In this document: one piece after another, positions 41,402 to 50,293 of the stretch | Layout: every line of letters begins with the position of its first letter | Position numbering within the stretch: the first letter of the stretch is position 1 | NCBI GenBank assembly: GCA_017552985.1 | Contig: JAFZNO010000081.1 | Location: forward strand, 92,795-156,794 | Length of the DNA stretch: 64,000 bases | Direction of reading: 5' to 3' | DNA from: Lachnospiraceae bacterium | GTDB lineage: Bacteria > Bacillota > Clostridia > Lachnospirales > Lachnospiraceae | Notes under the pieces: generated by a model | Told to the model about the DNA's origin: nothing | The model's input: the letters and a program-made list of their open reading frames with translations, nothing else | Database searches by the model: none | Translations under genes and position numbers: made by a program

Positions 41402-41499
41402 CTTTCACATCAAAATTAGACCTTCTCAGGGCTTTTCCCTAAGACGGTTTTCTCTCGATACGACCAATGACTCGTGATCTGGAATTTCTTCCCGTACCA
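41402..41499 (-). promoter_or_regulatory. Leader between riboswitch core and terminator
   Basis: No gene in this stretch. It holds the linker of the riboswitch expression platform, with several short self-complementary pieces but no clear antiterminator that I can prove by eye. Confidence 0.5.
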
Positions 41500-41696
41500 T
41501 TATAACTGGCAGGTTTCCTGGCTGAAAGATCATCGCGGACGCGTCGCCTTCCCAATCCAACGGATCAGTGACTGACTCCTTATGCAAAGAGTCCTGACGC
41601 TCCCACTCCCTTATCACAGTGACGAGATCGTGCGGGAATCTCACCCGCTTCCCTTTTAACCCTTAGAGAAAAAGGACTTCTCCGCCGGCACCAATT
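41500..41696 (-). promoter_or_regulatory. Cobalamin (adenosylcobalamin-class) riboswitch
   Basis: On the minus strand the leader carries the known elements of a B12 riboswitch in order: GGTGCC (41692-41687), AAGTCC, TAAAAGGGAAGCGGGTGAGATTCCCGC, CGTCACTGTGA as B12-box-like core, then GTCACTGA, and GCCAGGAAACCTGCC (41522-41508), which matches the conserved GCCAGGAGACCTGCC arm. The promoter is upstream and a terminator follows. It probably lowers transcription of the whole cbiK-btuFCD-cob run when B12 is plentiful. Confidence 0.93.
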
Positions 41697-41720
41697 ACTC
41701 TTCTCTATGAAACTTGCTAT

Positions 41721-41749
41721 ATATTATCACAAAACGCGGACGCATGCAA
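41721..41749 (-). promoter_or_regulatory. Promoter upstream of the cobalamin riboswitch
   Basis: Minus strand TTGCAT (41749-41744), 17-base spacer, TAATAT (41726-41721). Transcription would begin near 41714, about 20 bases before the conserved riboswitch core. Confidence 0.75.
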
Positions 41750-41770
41750 GAAAAACCAGTAAACGCGCAA

Positions 41771-41805
41771 ATAAGAAGGCAACAGAGCCGTAACGCCCTG
41801 CTGCC
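41771..41805 (-). terminator. Terminator after the beta-helix gene
   Basis: Minus strand GGCAGCAGGGC, loop GTTACG, GCTCTGTTGCC (41805-41778), an 11-bp stem with two G-U pairs, then TTCTTATTT. It lies 8 bp after the stop codon at 41814 and keeps that gene apart from the riboswitch promoter. Confidence 0.7.
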
Positions 41806-41813
41806 CGTAAGCT

Positions 41814-43592
41814 TTAGTACTTTACAATTGTCATGTTCATGGATGCACCTTTTTTTGAATACGGCCACGTAAACACTGCCTCGAGGTTTTCTATGTAATC
41901 ATTGATTACAATCATGTGCGTCCGACTGGAGTCAAACATGATCTTGATGTCCTCTCCAATTTGTTTTCGCGTTTCGCCTGCCGTTTCATAAAGCCTTAAA
42001 GTAGCTTCACCACTAATATTTTGCTTCGGGACGGTCACCTCCACGTATTTCACAAATCCATATGGTTTTGCCTCAAACGTTTTGTCATTCTCGAGGTTAA
42101 ACAAATCATATCCATCTTTCCCGGAAAGATTTACTTGCTGTCTACATTCATTTAATTTGGTTACGGTATGAACATAACCTTGATTATACAGGTAGAAATC
42201 ATAGGAATCATCTACAATAATCCGAACATTATTGGTATTATTATAGTTGCCTGTTTCCAAAGTTCCCTTCACGCTTGATTTCGCAACCAGATTATCCACG
42301 TTTAAGTCAGAGCAGTCTCGAAAAGTTATCGTCGGCAGAACCATCGGTGATGTAGGCACTTGCCCTGAAATTGCTATTGTAGAGCATCCAAAGCAATCTT
42401 CGAAAAGCGCGTCAACACCTCCATTGATCACCAAAAGATTATCATCAGATACTGTCGTAGCATTTAAATTGCAAGATCTAAACGTAACTGCCGGAAAACT
42501 CTTACAATTATTTTTCACTTTCAAAAGCGACGCATTTTCCCAGATTTCAAAACGCGTGCCGTTACAAAATACTTGTGGAGCATTACCAGAATCTGATCCA
42601 TGCCCGCTACCATCAGCATAGTCGAAATTAAAAGCGGAAACCGTTTCTGCTTTCAGGTCACCACTCTTAACGACAACCGAACCACCGTTCAGCATAACAG
42701 AGCCGGCACCCTTAAAATGGAAAACATTACCGTAAATTGATTCTATGTCGGTATAATCAAATCTCCAGTTTACGCCCTGTGGGCAAGTCAACGTAAACAG
42801 ATCACACGGTTCTAACACATGTGACGTGTTATTTGGATCTCTTTTACCGCAATCATTGATCCTGCAATAGGAAAACGTAATTTCGGAGAGCATCTGTGAT
42901 GCCCCCTCAGCGCATTCCAGGATTTTCTTAAAATGACTGAACCCGCAGGAAAGAAACTGCAGTCTCTGAGCGCCATTCGTACTGACACCGTTAGAATTCT
43001 TGTTTGAAGAAGCCAGATACATAAAGGTATTCTTTTGACTTTCATCAGCTCCCTTCCCATCAAATCCGATGTCACGGAAGGTACTGAATGCAAAAATCAC
43101 GCTGGTGTCAGAAGAGGATGTGATATGATCGTTAAATAAAGTTTCACCATTTCCTATAAATTGGATGATCGTTGATTCCCTCCCCGCGCCAAAAACCTCA
43201 AACATTGCGTTACGTACTTTATGTCCGCCATCCGTCGTCAAATCCTCATCCACAATTGAACCCGAGATACGATATTTTCCGCTCGGAATATAGATGGGCT
43301 TGCATCGTCTCCACGGGACGGCAGGACTGTTTTCAGGATAATCAATGTCGTTATATGCTGCATATGCTGCGGCAAACATCCTTCGGAAGGACTCCGTGTC
43401 ATCTTTGTCGCCCTCTTGCTTAAACTGCTGCGGCGTTAGATAGTCCGATGAAATGTCATAATTACCCGCGCTTTTCGTTTCAGTCGTTCCATTCTCCGCA
43501 GAAACCGGAAGAACAAAACGTGAAAAGAAGAATCCCAAAACGATACACGCCGTCACCGTTGCCAGGCTAGTAACAAAAATCCTTTGCTTCAT
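41814..43592 (-). CDS. Secreted right-handed beta-helix (pectate-lyase-superfamily) protein
   Basis: A 592-residue secreted protein. I start at ATG 43592 because GGAG is six bases upstream; ATG 43598 would touch the ribosome binding site. A signal-anchor (IFVTSLATVTACIVLGFFFSRFVLPVSA) leads to a domain with DYLTPQQFKQEGDKDDTESFRRMFAAAYAAY and PIYIPSGKYRISGSI, the N-terminal hallmark of pectate-lyase-3-type beta-helices found in tailspikes and polysaccharide lyases. Repeated short strands follow. The last 120 residues are a separate beta-domain. Catalytic residues cannot be named. It may act on plant or host glycan. Confidence 0.82.
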   Translation of the reverse strand: MKQRIFVTSLATVTACIVLGFFFSRFVLPVSAENGTTETKSAGNYDISSDYLTPQQFKQEGDKDDTESFRRMFAAAYAAYNDIDYPENSPAVPWRRCKPIYIPSGKYRISGSIVDEDLTTDGGHKVRNAMFEVFGAGRESTIIQFIGNGETLFNDHITSSSDTSVIFAFSTFRDIGFDGKGADESQKNTFMYLASSNKNSNGVSTNGAQRLQFLSCGFSHFKKILECAEGASQMLSEITFSYCRINDCGKRDPNNTSHVLEPCDLFTLTCPQGVNWRFDYTDIESIYGNVFHFKGAGSVMLNGGSVVVKSGDLKAETVSAFNFDYADGSGHGSDSGNAPQVFCNGTRFEIWENASLLKVKNNCKSFPAVTFRSCNLNATTVSDDNLLVINGGVDALFEDCFGCSTIAISGQVPTSPMVLPTITFRDCSDLNVDNLVAKSSVKGTLETGNYNNTNNVRIIVDDSYDFYLYNQGYVHTVTKLNECRQQVNLSGKDGYDLFNLENDKTFEAKPYGFVKYVEVTVPKQNISGEATLRLYETAGETRKQIGEDIKIMFDSSRTHMIVINDYIENLEAVFTWPYSKKGASMNMTIVKY

Positions 43593-43640
43593 ATGCATCT
43601 CCCTCTCTTTTTATAATGAGAAACTCTGTAATCCCTCATA

Positions 43641-43670
43641 ATGCTATCATGTTTTAAGCCGCAATGTCAA
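43641..43670 (-). promoter_or_regulatory. Possible promoter of the beta-helix gene
   Basis: Minus strand TTGACA (43670-43665), 18-base spacer, TAGCAT (43646-43641). The -35 box is perfect, the -10 box is weak. It lies 49 bp upstream of the proposed start and is divergent from the promoter of the HD-GYP gene. Confidence 0.5.
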
Positions 43671-43737
43671 CGGAATAACGCATGCGTAATCTCTAACAAA
43701 TCAGTTTACTTTCTAAATTATCAGACTTTTGGTGCAA

Positions 43738-43766
43738 TTGACAGACGAACTTAATTGCGATAAAAT
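43738..43766 (+). promoter_or_regulatory. Consensus promoter of the HD-GYP-like gene
   Basis: Plus strand TTGACA (43738-43743), 17-base spacer, TAAAAT (43761-43766). The ribosome binding site AAGGAGGTGA is at 43781-43790, six bases before the ATG at 43797. Confidence 0.88.
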
Positions 43767-43796
43767 AAACCATAAGATACAAGGAGGTGAATCCGC

Positions 43797-45665
43797 ATGG
43801 AAGAAACCATTATTACTGAAAAACAACTAGATGAATTATACGGAAAATTAAAAATGAATTCAGAATTGGTGGGTGAATGGAACAATCGCCTGATGGCTTC
43901 CTGTGAGGATGCCAACTGGTCCGAGGTCGTTTATGAACGTGCCAAGATTCTTCGCGAAGTATATCAGGAAAACGAAAAACTGTTCAATGAGTTCTTCTCT
44001 TCCCTTCCCATGCGGATGTCATGGCAGGAATGGGACCTGCTTTTTGAACTCCTTTGGAATCTGCATCAGAATTCCCTTTACGTCGTTTCCTTTGGCCTAA
44101 GGCTTGCGAGATATTTACTGCCCCATTATGAGGACATGCGGGATTTTGCGAAGATAGTCTTCTTAAACTATGCCATGGGCTGTGCGCACTATCTTCTGTT
44201 TGACCAAACGCTGAATGCCGACGGTCCCTCGGAATGGTTACAATATTTTGAAAGGATCACGACTTACGAAGATCATTATGCGGAGATTCCCCGGGAGGCT
44301 TATCGCGGCCTGTTCTTTACCGCTTACTTAAATCTGATCCAATATAGTGCGGAATACCCGTCCCTCTCCGGCCGCGCGAGTGAATTCCGCGACAGATGCA
44401 TGGCCCTGTGGAACCGCGAGGAAGTACAGAAATTAGACGGCAATGCGCCTTACGTAAAGGCAATCGTAAGAAACGTGGAAGAACAATACTTAAACGTCCT
44501 CTCCATGAATCCTTCCTGCATCACCAACGCTGAGGAATATTGTGCGCTTGCTGAACAGGCACTGAATAAAATGGGCAGGATCAACTTAAAGAGCGATCCC
44601 CTTGGCTATTACAAGATCATGGAGAATAGCTATAAGCGGATCCAGAAGCAGACCTCCGAGGAAGCCAGCGTAGTCTCCATGTCTGACTACATATTGAAGG
44701 CGCTTCCCGCCATCAATTTTGAAAAGAGTGATTCCAAGAGAACCTGGCAATTGCTTCGGAATGAGCATTCCTGTTTCGCTTATGCCGCAAAGGCATTGAA
44801 AAAGCTTCCCGCGGAGAAAGGAACCTTATTGCAGGGTGCGCTGAACCGCCTGATCAAGGACAGCGTTCACACGCCGCATACCTTTTATCCCGAAGATTTT
44901 AATTGGACTTTCTATGAATTTTACGGGCTGGCTGCACCGCTCCTGGATAATGCCGAGGATAAGCTTTCCCTTCTCCTCAACCTGATCCTTCGCAGACAGC
45001 CTACGACCTACGTACACAGCATGATGGTTTCCAAGATCGCCCGCATGATCGGTGAATCCGTATTAGACCATCAGCCCTCTCTTTTCATCGGGCTGTTAGG
45101 ATATGCCACGGAGAAGGAAATCCTGGAAAACCGCGAAAAGATCCTGTCCTACGTGGAACGGAGCGGTCTTTTGCATGACGTAGGAAAGTGCCGCGTGGCC
45201 ATTATCATCAACACGCAGGACCGCAAGCTTTCCGAGGATGAATACGGAATCCTTAAGTATCATCCAAGTCTCGGTGCCAAGCTTCTGGAAGATGATCCCG
45301 ATTTCGCGCCCTATGTCGACGTGATCCGCGGTCATCACAAGACCTATGACGGCAAGGGATATCCGAAAGATTTTGACAACGTAAACTCCCCGGCCCACGT
45401 TCTGATCGACCTGATCCGATTGGCGGACAGTGCTGATGCAGGCACGGACGTGCTTGGCAGGTACTACACCCACGGCAAGACCTTCCAGATGATCCTGGAA
45501 GAGTTTAAGGCCGGCGCCGGAACCATCTATAATCCCGACCTCGTCGCCCTGATAGAGAATGATAAGGAACTCTGTGAGAAGATATCCCATCAAACCTCTG
45601 ACGGCCGCATGGAATTATACCAAAAGATCTGCATTGAAGTCATGAACATGCATAAGAACGCATAA
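43797..45665 (+). CDS. HD-GYP-like phosphodiesterase with large N-terminal helical region
   Basis: A 622-residue protein, the only complete plus-strand gene here. The C-terminal third is an HD-GYP-type domain: LLHDVGKCRVA near residue 457, KYHPSLGAKLL near 490, and HHKTYDGKGYP (about 513-523), followed by a LIDLIRLADSADAG helix and a RYYTHGKTF stretch. HD-GYP enzymes hydrolyse cyclic di-GMP; metal ligands are present. The 440 residues before it are helical without recognised sensor motifs, no membrane segment or signal peptide, so it is likely cytoplasmic. What it senses is unknown. It has its own promoter and terminator. Confidence 0.9.
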   Translation: MEETIITEKQLDELYGKLKMNSELVGEWNNRLMASCEDANWSEVVYERAKILREVYQENEKLFNEFFSSLPMRMSWQEWDLLFELLWNLHQNSLYVVSFGLRLARYLLPHYEDMRDFAKIVFLNYAMGCAHYLLFDQTLNADGPSEWLQYFERITTYEDHYAEIPREAYRGLFFTAYLNLIQYSAEYPSLSGRASEFRDRCMALWNREEVQKLDGNAPYVKAIVRNVEEQYLNVLSMNPSCITNAEEYCALAEQALNKMGRINLKSDPLGYYKIMENSYKRIQKQTSEEASVVSMSDYILKALPAINFEKSDSKRTWQLLRNEHSCFAYAAKALKKLPAEKGTLLQGALNRLIKDSVHTPHTFYPEDFNWTFYEFYGLAAPLLDNAEDKLSLLLNLILRRQPTTYVHSMMVSKIARMIGESVLDHQPSLFIGLLGYATEKEILENREKILSYVERSGLLHDVGKCRVAIIINTQDRKLSEDEYGILKYHPSLGAKLLEDDPDFAPYVDVIRGHHKTYDGKGYPKDFDNVNSPAHVLIDLIRLADSADAGTDVLGRYYTHGKTFQMILEEFKAGAGTIYNPDLVALIENDKELCEKISHQTSDGRMELYQKICIEVMNMHKNA

Positions 45666-45670
45666 AAAAT

Positions 45671-45708
45671 CTGGGTCACGGGAAATTCCCCGTGGCCCAG
45701 TTCTTTTT
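45671..45708. terminator. Bidirectional intrinsic terminator
   Basis: CTGGGTCACGGG (45671-45682) pairs with CCCGTGGCCCAG (45689-45700) with one G-U pair. TTCTTTTT follows on the plus strand, and on the minus strand the stem is followed by ATTTTTTATG. It ends both the HD-GYP-like gene and the convergent esterase gene. Confidence 0.88.
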
Positions 45709-45711
45709 AAC

Positions 45712-47364
45712 TTATTTGTATAAAGCCTTGATCGTCTCCATGTCTCCGCCTTCTATCGTTCCGTCCGGGAGTCTCTTAAACTGGCTCATAAACTTCCATG
45801 CCTGCTCACAGGTATGGTGCCTCACCTCATGTCCCTGATTTCCCACGCACCCAAATACGGAATAGCACTTTCCGTTCGTGCTCACAAAAAGCTGTAAGGT
45901 CAATACGCTGTTCTCACGCTCCTCGTTGACTAACTTGTAGGCATAGTCACCGTCCACGCCCCAGATGGGATTCTCCCACTGTTCTTTTTCTTCCAGCTTA
46001 ACTTCATAAGGCTTTTTCACCTGATTTACTTTGAATACGTATCTCATGCGGTCAACACATTTTTGTGCCTGGAAGGGCAATTCCGGAAGCGGCGTGATCT
46101 CTCCGCCGGCATAGAACGTGGGCACAAGTACGGTCTGGTTGTAACCTTCCACCGGATCGCCATAAGAATTGCAGCCTACCTCGAACGTTGCATCCATGGG
46201 TGCAACTGCCGCAAATACCTTCGGGTACTCCTGCATCATGTCCCATGACTTACAGCCGCCCATGGAGAAACCGCTGGCATAAATCTTCGTCTCATCAATG
46301 GAGTACTTCTCCTTAAGCTGGCTGAGCATCTCCATGTTCTCAGTCGCCGTGCTGTTTAAGTGATTTTCCACGCAGACAAGAAGAAATCCATACTTCGCCG
46401 CGATCAGATTCCAGCCGGAACAGCTCGCCATAAAGAAGGTGGAATCTCCGCCGCCGTGGAAACAAAGCACCAGCGGAACCTTCTTCCCTCCATCCATGAT
46501 GCCCTTATTGTAATAGGCAACGTAGCCGATCCTATGCTCCTTCGTATCCTTATCGTCTCCGCGATTGTCTGGTGCAGTTTTTACGGTGACGTAAGAAGGC
46601 TCGCATACCATGCCCATCTTCTCCAAGTCAGGTTCCTCTTGGAGGTCTCCAAGAATGCGTCTGTAATTTCCAACAAACTCCTTAAAGTCGCCCGGAACGT
46701 CTGCGACCTGTTCGATCAATACGTCGTCCAGGCTCTCCATCAACGCTTCATTGATCTCATCACTGTTACCAACGGATACCACCGGCACGTCCCTGCGCTC
46801 CGGCTTAGGCATCACGCTAAGCCCCTGCAGGATGCAAGCGGCCGGCGTTACTTCTCCAGGCCCCCAAAGGAAAGGACCGTAAATGGTTTTTAGATAATTC
46901 TTTGCGATAAAATCTGCAGACTGCCCATATCCATAAAGATAGGTTCTGAGAACTGCACCGCGGATGTAGGGATTGCCCATCTTCTTTGCAAAGCGGTCGT
47001 ACGTGATTGCCATGCCATCCTCATAATACTGGCTGATGCGGGACTCCCCTAGAATATCGGCAAAGAAGGAATCCGGCGCCTTTTCCCAACCGCCTTCATT
47101 CAGCGGATAGAAAAAATTCACGCTTCCCGCGAACCCGGATGCCACCTCCGAAAAACCATTCCTGTCAGCGAACTCCTTCGCCTCCTGCTTTGTGAGACGA
47201 TTCTCTTCAAAAATCATGAGGTAGGGTGCGCGGAATCCGAAATTTACGATGTCTTCTGGCAAATCTGTTTTGGGCAGATAGGTCTTTACCGCGAAGGTTC
47301 CCAGTTCTGCTTCCCAAATTTTTGTTCCATCTTCAAAAACTGTAATTTCAGGCTTTTTTTCCAT
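45712..47364 (-). CDS. Alpha/beta hydrolase, PHB-depolymerase/feruloyl-esterase-like
   Basis: A 550-residue carbohydrate-esterase-like protein. From ATG 47364 (GGGAG upstream) it lacks a signal peptide, so it seems cytoplasmic. The C-terminal half is an alpha/beta hydrolase: oxyanion segment LCFHGGGDSTFFMASCSGW and nucleophile motif GFSMGG in IYASGFSMGGCKSWDMMQ. The His in NQGHEVRHHT is a good third residue. The N-terminal 230 residues are a separate domain that I do not recognise. PHB-depolymerase-like esterases include acetyl-xylan and feruloyl esterases, which suits the xylanase gene 63 bp upstream. The exact bond cut is unproven. Confidence 0.85.
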   Translation of the reverse strand: MEKKPEITVFEDGTKIWEAELGTFAVKTYLPKTDLPEDIVNFGFRAPYLMIFEENRLTKQEAKEFADRNGFSEVASGFAGSVNFFYPLNEGGWEKAPDSFFADILGESRISQYYEDGMAITYDRFAKKMGNPYIRGAVLRTYLYGYGQSADFIAKNYLKTIYGPFLWGPGEVTPAACILQGLSVMPKPERRDVPVVSVGNSDEINEALMESLDDVLIEQVADVPGDFKEFVGNYRRILGDLQEEPDLEKMGMVCEPSYVTVKTAPDNRGDDKDTKEHRIGYVAYYNKGIMDGGKKVPLVLCFHGGGDSTFFMASCSGWNLIAAKYGFLLVCVENHLNSTATENMEMLSQLKEKYSIDETKIYASGFSMGGCKSWDMMQEYPKVFAAVAPMDATFEVGCNSYGDPVEGYNQTVLVPTFYAGGEITPLPELPFQAQKCVDRMRYVFKVNQVKKPYEVKLEEKEQWENPIWGVDGDYAYKLVNEERENSVLTLQLFVSTNGKCYSVFGCVGNQGHEVRHHTCEQAWKFMSQFKRLPDGTIEGGDMETIKALYK

Positions 47365-47427
47365 GTCTGTATTCTCCCTGTGAAAAGATAAGGGCATGCG
47401 CCTTTAGAGGATCATGCCCTTTCGTTA

Positions 47428-48930
47428 TTAGAACTGGATGCTTCTGGAAGGAGCGCCAAAGGAGGAGAACGTCGCCGTAGCGTTTCTGAAGTAGAGAACT
47501 TCCGTATTGTCATCCTCTGCGGAATACATGCCCTTCAGGTGAGGATATGCTTCCAGCATGTGCTCTTTTGCTTCGATCCTGTCATCGCGGATCAGTTCAC
47601 CTGCAACGCGCAGCCATCTGCCTTCCGCAAAGGCACAGATCTCTGCCTTCGGATTCTTCTGCAGCTGCTTGGAAACTTCCTTAACCTTACCCGTCTGGAT
47701 ATAAAGCTTGCCCTCGAACATGTCGATGGTGCCAAAAGGCCTTACCCTAGGCTGATCACCTTCCACCGTTGCCAGATAATAAACGCCAACTTCCTTTAAG
47801 AATTCATATACTTCCTGCATGGTAATCCCTCCTTTATTTTCCTCAGGCATTCCCTGTGCCTGGAAATCTTCTTCGCTTGCCTCAAACTTCCAGGGATTGA
47901 TCTGATCCTCAGGAACAACAACCTTCAAAACTTCATAATACGCTTCCTTGGCCTCGCATTTTCCATGGAACAGCAAAGGATAGCTTGTCTCCTTGCGGAA
48001 ACCGGAAAGCCAGCTGTTTTCATCCAACAGATTCCAGAACGTCACGGCAGTCACGTTCGCCTTGCCGGATTTCTTCGCCTCAACAATGATCTGGAAGAGC
48101 TCCTGATATCTCATGGCCAGCTGATGCATGGATTCCTCTGAAGGGTCTGCATTATGCAGGTCAAGCTCCGTGATCTGTACCTCGATTCCGAGCGCGCCAT
48201 ACATTTCCAATGCCGTTTTGAAATCCTTGAAGTCCGGATGATCCATGAGCAGGTGCGACTGCATTCCCATGCCGTCAACCAGGCCCTTTTCCTTTAAGGG
48301 AATCAGGATGTCCTTCAGGATGCAATCCCTCTTCCACTCCAAAGCAGTCTCGTAATCATTATAAAACAGTGATACGCCGGGAGTCGCATATTTTCTTGCA
48401 AACTCAAATGCCTTTTCGATAAAATCCTTTCCGAGAACCTTAAACCAAAGAGAATCGCGGAAACCGCCGTCATTGATGGCTTCATTGACAACGTCCCATG
48501 CATAGATGACGCCGGGATAATTGTCCTGTACAAAGCCAAGCACGCCCTTTACGTAGTTCTCCAGTCTTGCCAGCATCGTCTCCCTGCTTGCAAGCTTTCC
48601 GGAAGTATTATAATTCTCGTAAAAGAACCACTGCGGCGTCTGTCCGTGCCATACAAGAGTATGCCCACGCATGGGGATTCCTTTTGCCTTCGCCATCTCC
48701 AGATAGGGAATGGCATGCTCAAAAGTCAATGCCGGCACCAGGTTATACTTCCCCGGCTCCATGCGGTTTTTCTTCCCGTCAAGGAAATACATGGGTTTCA
48801 TGTCATTTTCAACGGTGTAGCTGCTAAACTGTTGCGAAAGGAACTCTACGTGTGCAGGCGTATGGAGATTCCATCTCGACATTGCCGCGCCCACTTTAAA
48901 ATATGGTGCAAATGCTGTTTTTAAATTCAT
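47428..48930 (-). CDS. GH10 endo-1,4-beta-xylanase fused to a pyridoxamine-5'-phosphate-oxidase-like FMN domain
   Basis: A 500-residue protein with two unrelated halves. ATG 48930 is supported by GGAGG six bases upstream. Residues 1 to about 350 form a GH10 xylanase barrel: the acid/base Glu150 in WDVVNEA, the nucleophile Glu255 in VQITELDLHN, and SRWNLHTPAHVEFLSQQFSS near the start. No signal peptide, so it acts on imported xylo-oligosaccharides in the cell. From Met371 comes a split-barrel flavin domain (VYYLATVEGDQPRVRPFGTID and CAFAEGRWLRVAGEL). The junction ENKGGITMQEV spans a perfect internal ribosome binding site, so the second half may also be made alone. The upstream stop codon has been lost. 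Confidence 0.9.
   Translation of the reverse strand: MNLKTAFAPYFKVGAAMSRWNLHTPAHVEFLSQQFSSYTVENDMKPMYFLDGKKNRMEPGKYNLVPALTFEHAIPYLEMAKAKGIPMRGHTLVWHGQTPQWFFYENYNTSGKLASRETMLARLENYVKGVLGFVQDNYPGVIYAWDVVNEAINDGGFRDSLWFKVLGKDFIEKAFEFARKYATPGVSLFYNDYETALEWKRDCILKDILIPLKEKGLVDGMGMQSHLLMDHPDFKDFKTALEMYGALGIEVQITELDLHNADPSEESMHQLAMRYQELFQIIVEAKKSGKANVTAVTFWNLLDENSWLSGFRKETSYPLLFHGKCEAKEAYYEVLKVVVPEDQINPWKFEASEEDFQAQGMPEENKGGITMQEVYEFLKEVGVYYLATVEGDQPRVRPFGTIDMFEGKLYIQTGKVKEVSKQLQKNPKAEICAFAEGRWLRVAGELIRDDRIEAKEHMLEAYPHLKGMYSAEDDNTEVLYFRNATATFSSFGAPSRSIQF
47821..47835 (-). promoter_or_regulatory. Internal ribosome binding site inside the xylanase-flavin fusion gene
   Basis: AAAGGAGGG (47835-47827 on the minus strand) stands six bases before the in-frame ATG at 47820. 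It is the best Shine-Dalgarno sequence in this region and lies inside an open frame. It probably belonged to the separate flavin-domain gene before fusion. Confidence 0.8.
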
Positions 48931-49023
48931 GCGTAACCTCCTCATTAAGACTTTTCTTTGTACATTATCTCAGAAAAAATCGTTTTACGCTACGTTATTA
49001 TTGTTATTCTTGCTCAATCCTTG

Positions 49024-49057
49024 CCAAAAATAAAGCCGGTCCCTTTCGGAACCGGCT
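49024..49057 (-). terminator. Terminator after telA
   Basis: Minus strand AGCCGGTTCC, loop GAAA, GGGACCGGCT (49057-49034) followed by TTATTTTTGG. The stem has 10 bp with a GNRA loop. It closes the long housekeeping operon. Confidence 0.9.
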
Positions 49058-49070
49058 CTAAGTACGTTCA

Positions 49071-50261
49071 TTATTTGCTTTCTTTCTTTAACATGCTTCC
49101 CTTGCTTACGTCGAGCAGCTTTGCCTTCATCTCGTTCTCGATTCTTGCAAGCTCTACCTCTGCGTTTGCACGTCTCGTTCTGCCTTCCTCCTGGATCTTC
49201 ATCACTTCATCCAAAGTGCTGATCAGGGTCTGGTTGGTCTGGGTCAGGGTTTCAATATCCACGATACCTCTCTCATTCTCCTTTGCAGTCTCAATGGTAG
49301 CAACCTTCAGGGTCTCCGCATTCTTCTTCAGAAGAGCGTTGGTCATGTCAGAAACTTCCTTCTGTGCCCTTGCAGCGTTCGTGGAGTGGTTCAGTCCAAT
49401 TGCAATTACCATCTGGCTCTTCCACAGAGGAATGGTATTTACAAGAGTGGACTGGATCTTCTCACTCATTGCAGTGTCATTCGTCTGGATCAGACGAATC
49501 TGAGGAGCCATCTGAAGGGAAATGGTCTTGGTCAGCTCCAGGTCATAGATCTTCTTCTCAAAGCGATCGATCTGTGCGGAGAAATCCCTTGCAGCCTGCG
49601 TATCCTCAGGAAGTCCGCTCTTCTCAGCCTTGGCAAGTAATTCAGGAAGCTCAACGCTCTTAGCGTGCTCAAGCTTCTGCTTGCCGGCAAGGATGTACAT
49701 GGACAGTTCCTTGTAGTAGTTCATGTTCAGGTCATACATCTTATCCAGCATGGCAATGTCTTTCAACAGGGTTACCTGATGGCCTTCCATCACCTTGCAG
49801 ATTTTATTTACGTTTACTTCAGCCTTGTCATACTTAGCCTTCATGTCAGAAAGCTTTGCGGTGCTCTTCTTGAAGATGTTGCCGAAGAATCCCTTGTCTT
49901 CCTCGTTTTCAAAGCTTCTAAGCTCAGCAACCACGTCGGTCAACATCTTGCCGATCTCGCCCATGTCCTTGGTTCTAACGTTGCCCAAAGCGCTCTCAGA
50001 GAAATCTGCGATCTTCTTCTGGCTTCCGGAACCGTACTGCATTACCTGCTGCGTGTTGGTGATGTCAATCTGTGCAGCGAAATCATCTACCATTTTCTGC
50101 TCCTGAGGAGTCAGATTTACTTCCTGAACAACCGGCACTTCCTCTTCTTCCTTTGCGTTCGGCGTCAAGGTCATTTCAGCGATCGCGTCTGCGGGACTTG
50201 GAATGGGGTCCAGGGTAAGGCTGGGTGCTTGATTTAACATCTCGTCCAATTCGTTACTCAT
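49071..50261 (-). CDS. TelA-like toxic-anion-resistance protein
   Basis: A 396-residue soluble, mostly coiled-coil protein of the TelA family, with the segments QEQKMVDDFAAQIDITNTQQVMQYG and LNMNYYKELSMYILAGKQKLEHA and the block DTAMSEKIQSTLVNTIPLWKSQMVIAIGL. Members are linked to tellurite and cell-envelope stress resistance; their biochemical role is unsettled. It follows the XpaC-like gene by 32 bp, the same pair seen in many Firmicutes, and may act with it. Confidence 0.92.
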   Translation of the reverse strand: MSNELDEMLNQAPSLTLDPIPSPADAIAEMTLTPNAKEEEEVPVVQEVNLTPQEQKMVDDFAAQIDITNTQQVMQYGSGSQKKIADFSESALGNVRTKDMGEIGKMLTDVVAELRSFENEEDKGFFGNIFKKSTAKLSDMKAKYDKAEVNVNKICKVMEGHQVTLLKDIAMLDKMYDLNMNYYKELSMYILAGKQKLEHAKSVELPELLAKAEKSGLPEDTQAARDFSAQIDRFEKKIYDLELTKTISLQMAPQIRLIQTNDTAMSEKIQSTLVNTIPLWKSQMVIAIGLNHSTNAARAQKEVSDMTNALLKKNAETLKVATIETAKENERGIVDIETLTQTNQTLISTLDEVMKIQEEGRTRRANAEVELARIENEMKAKLLDVSKGSMLKKESK

Positions 50262-50293
50262 TTTGCGTATCCTCCATAGATTTCATTTATCTC

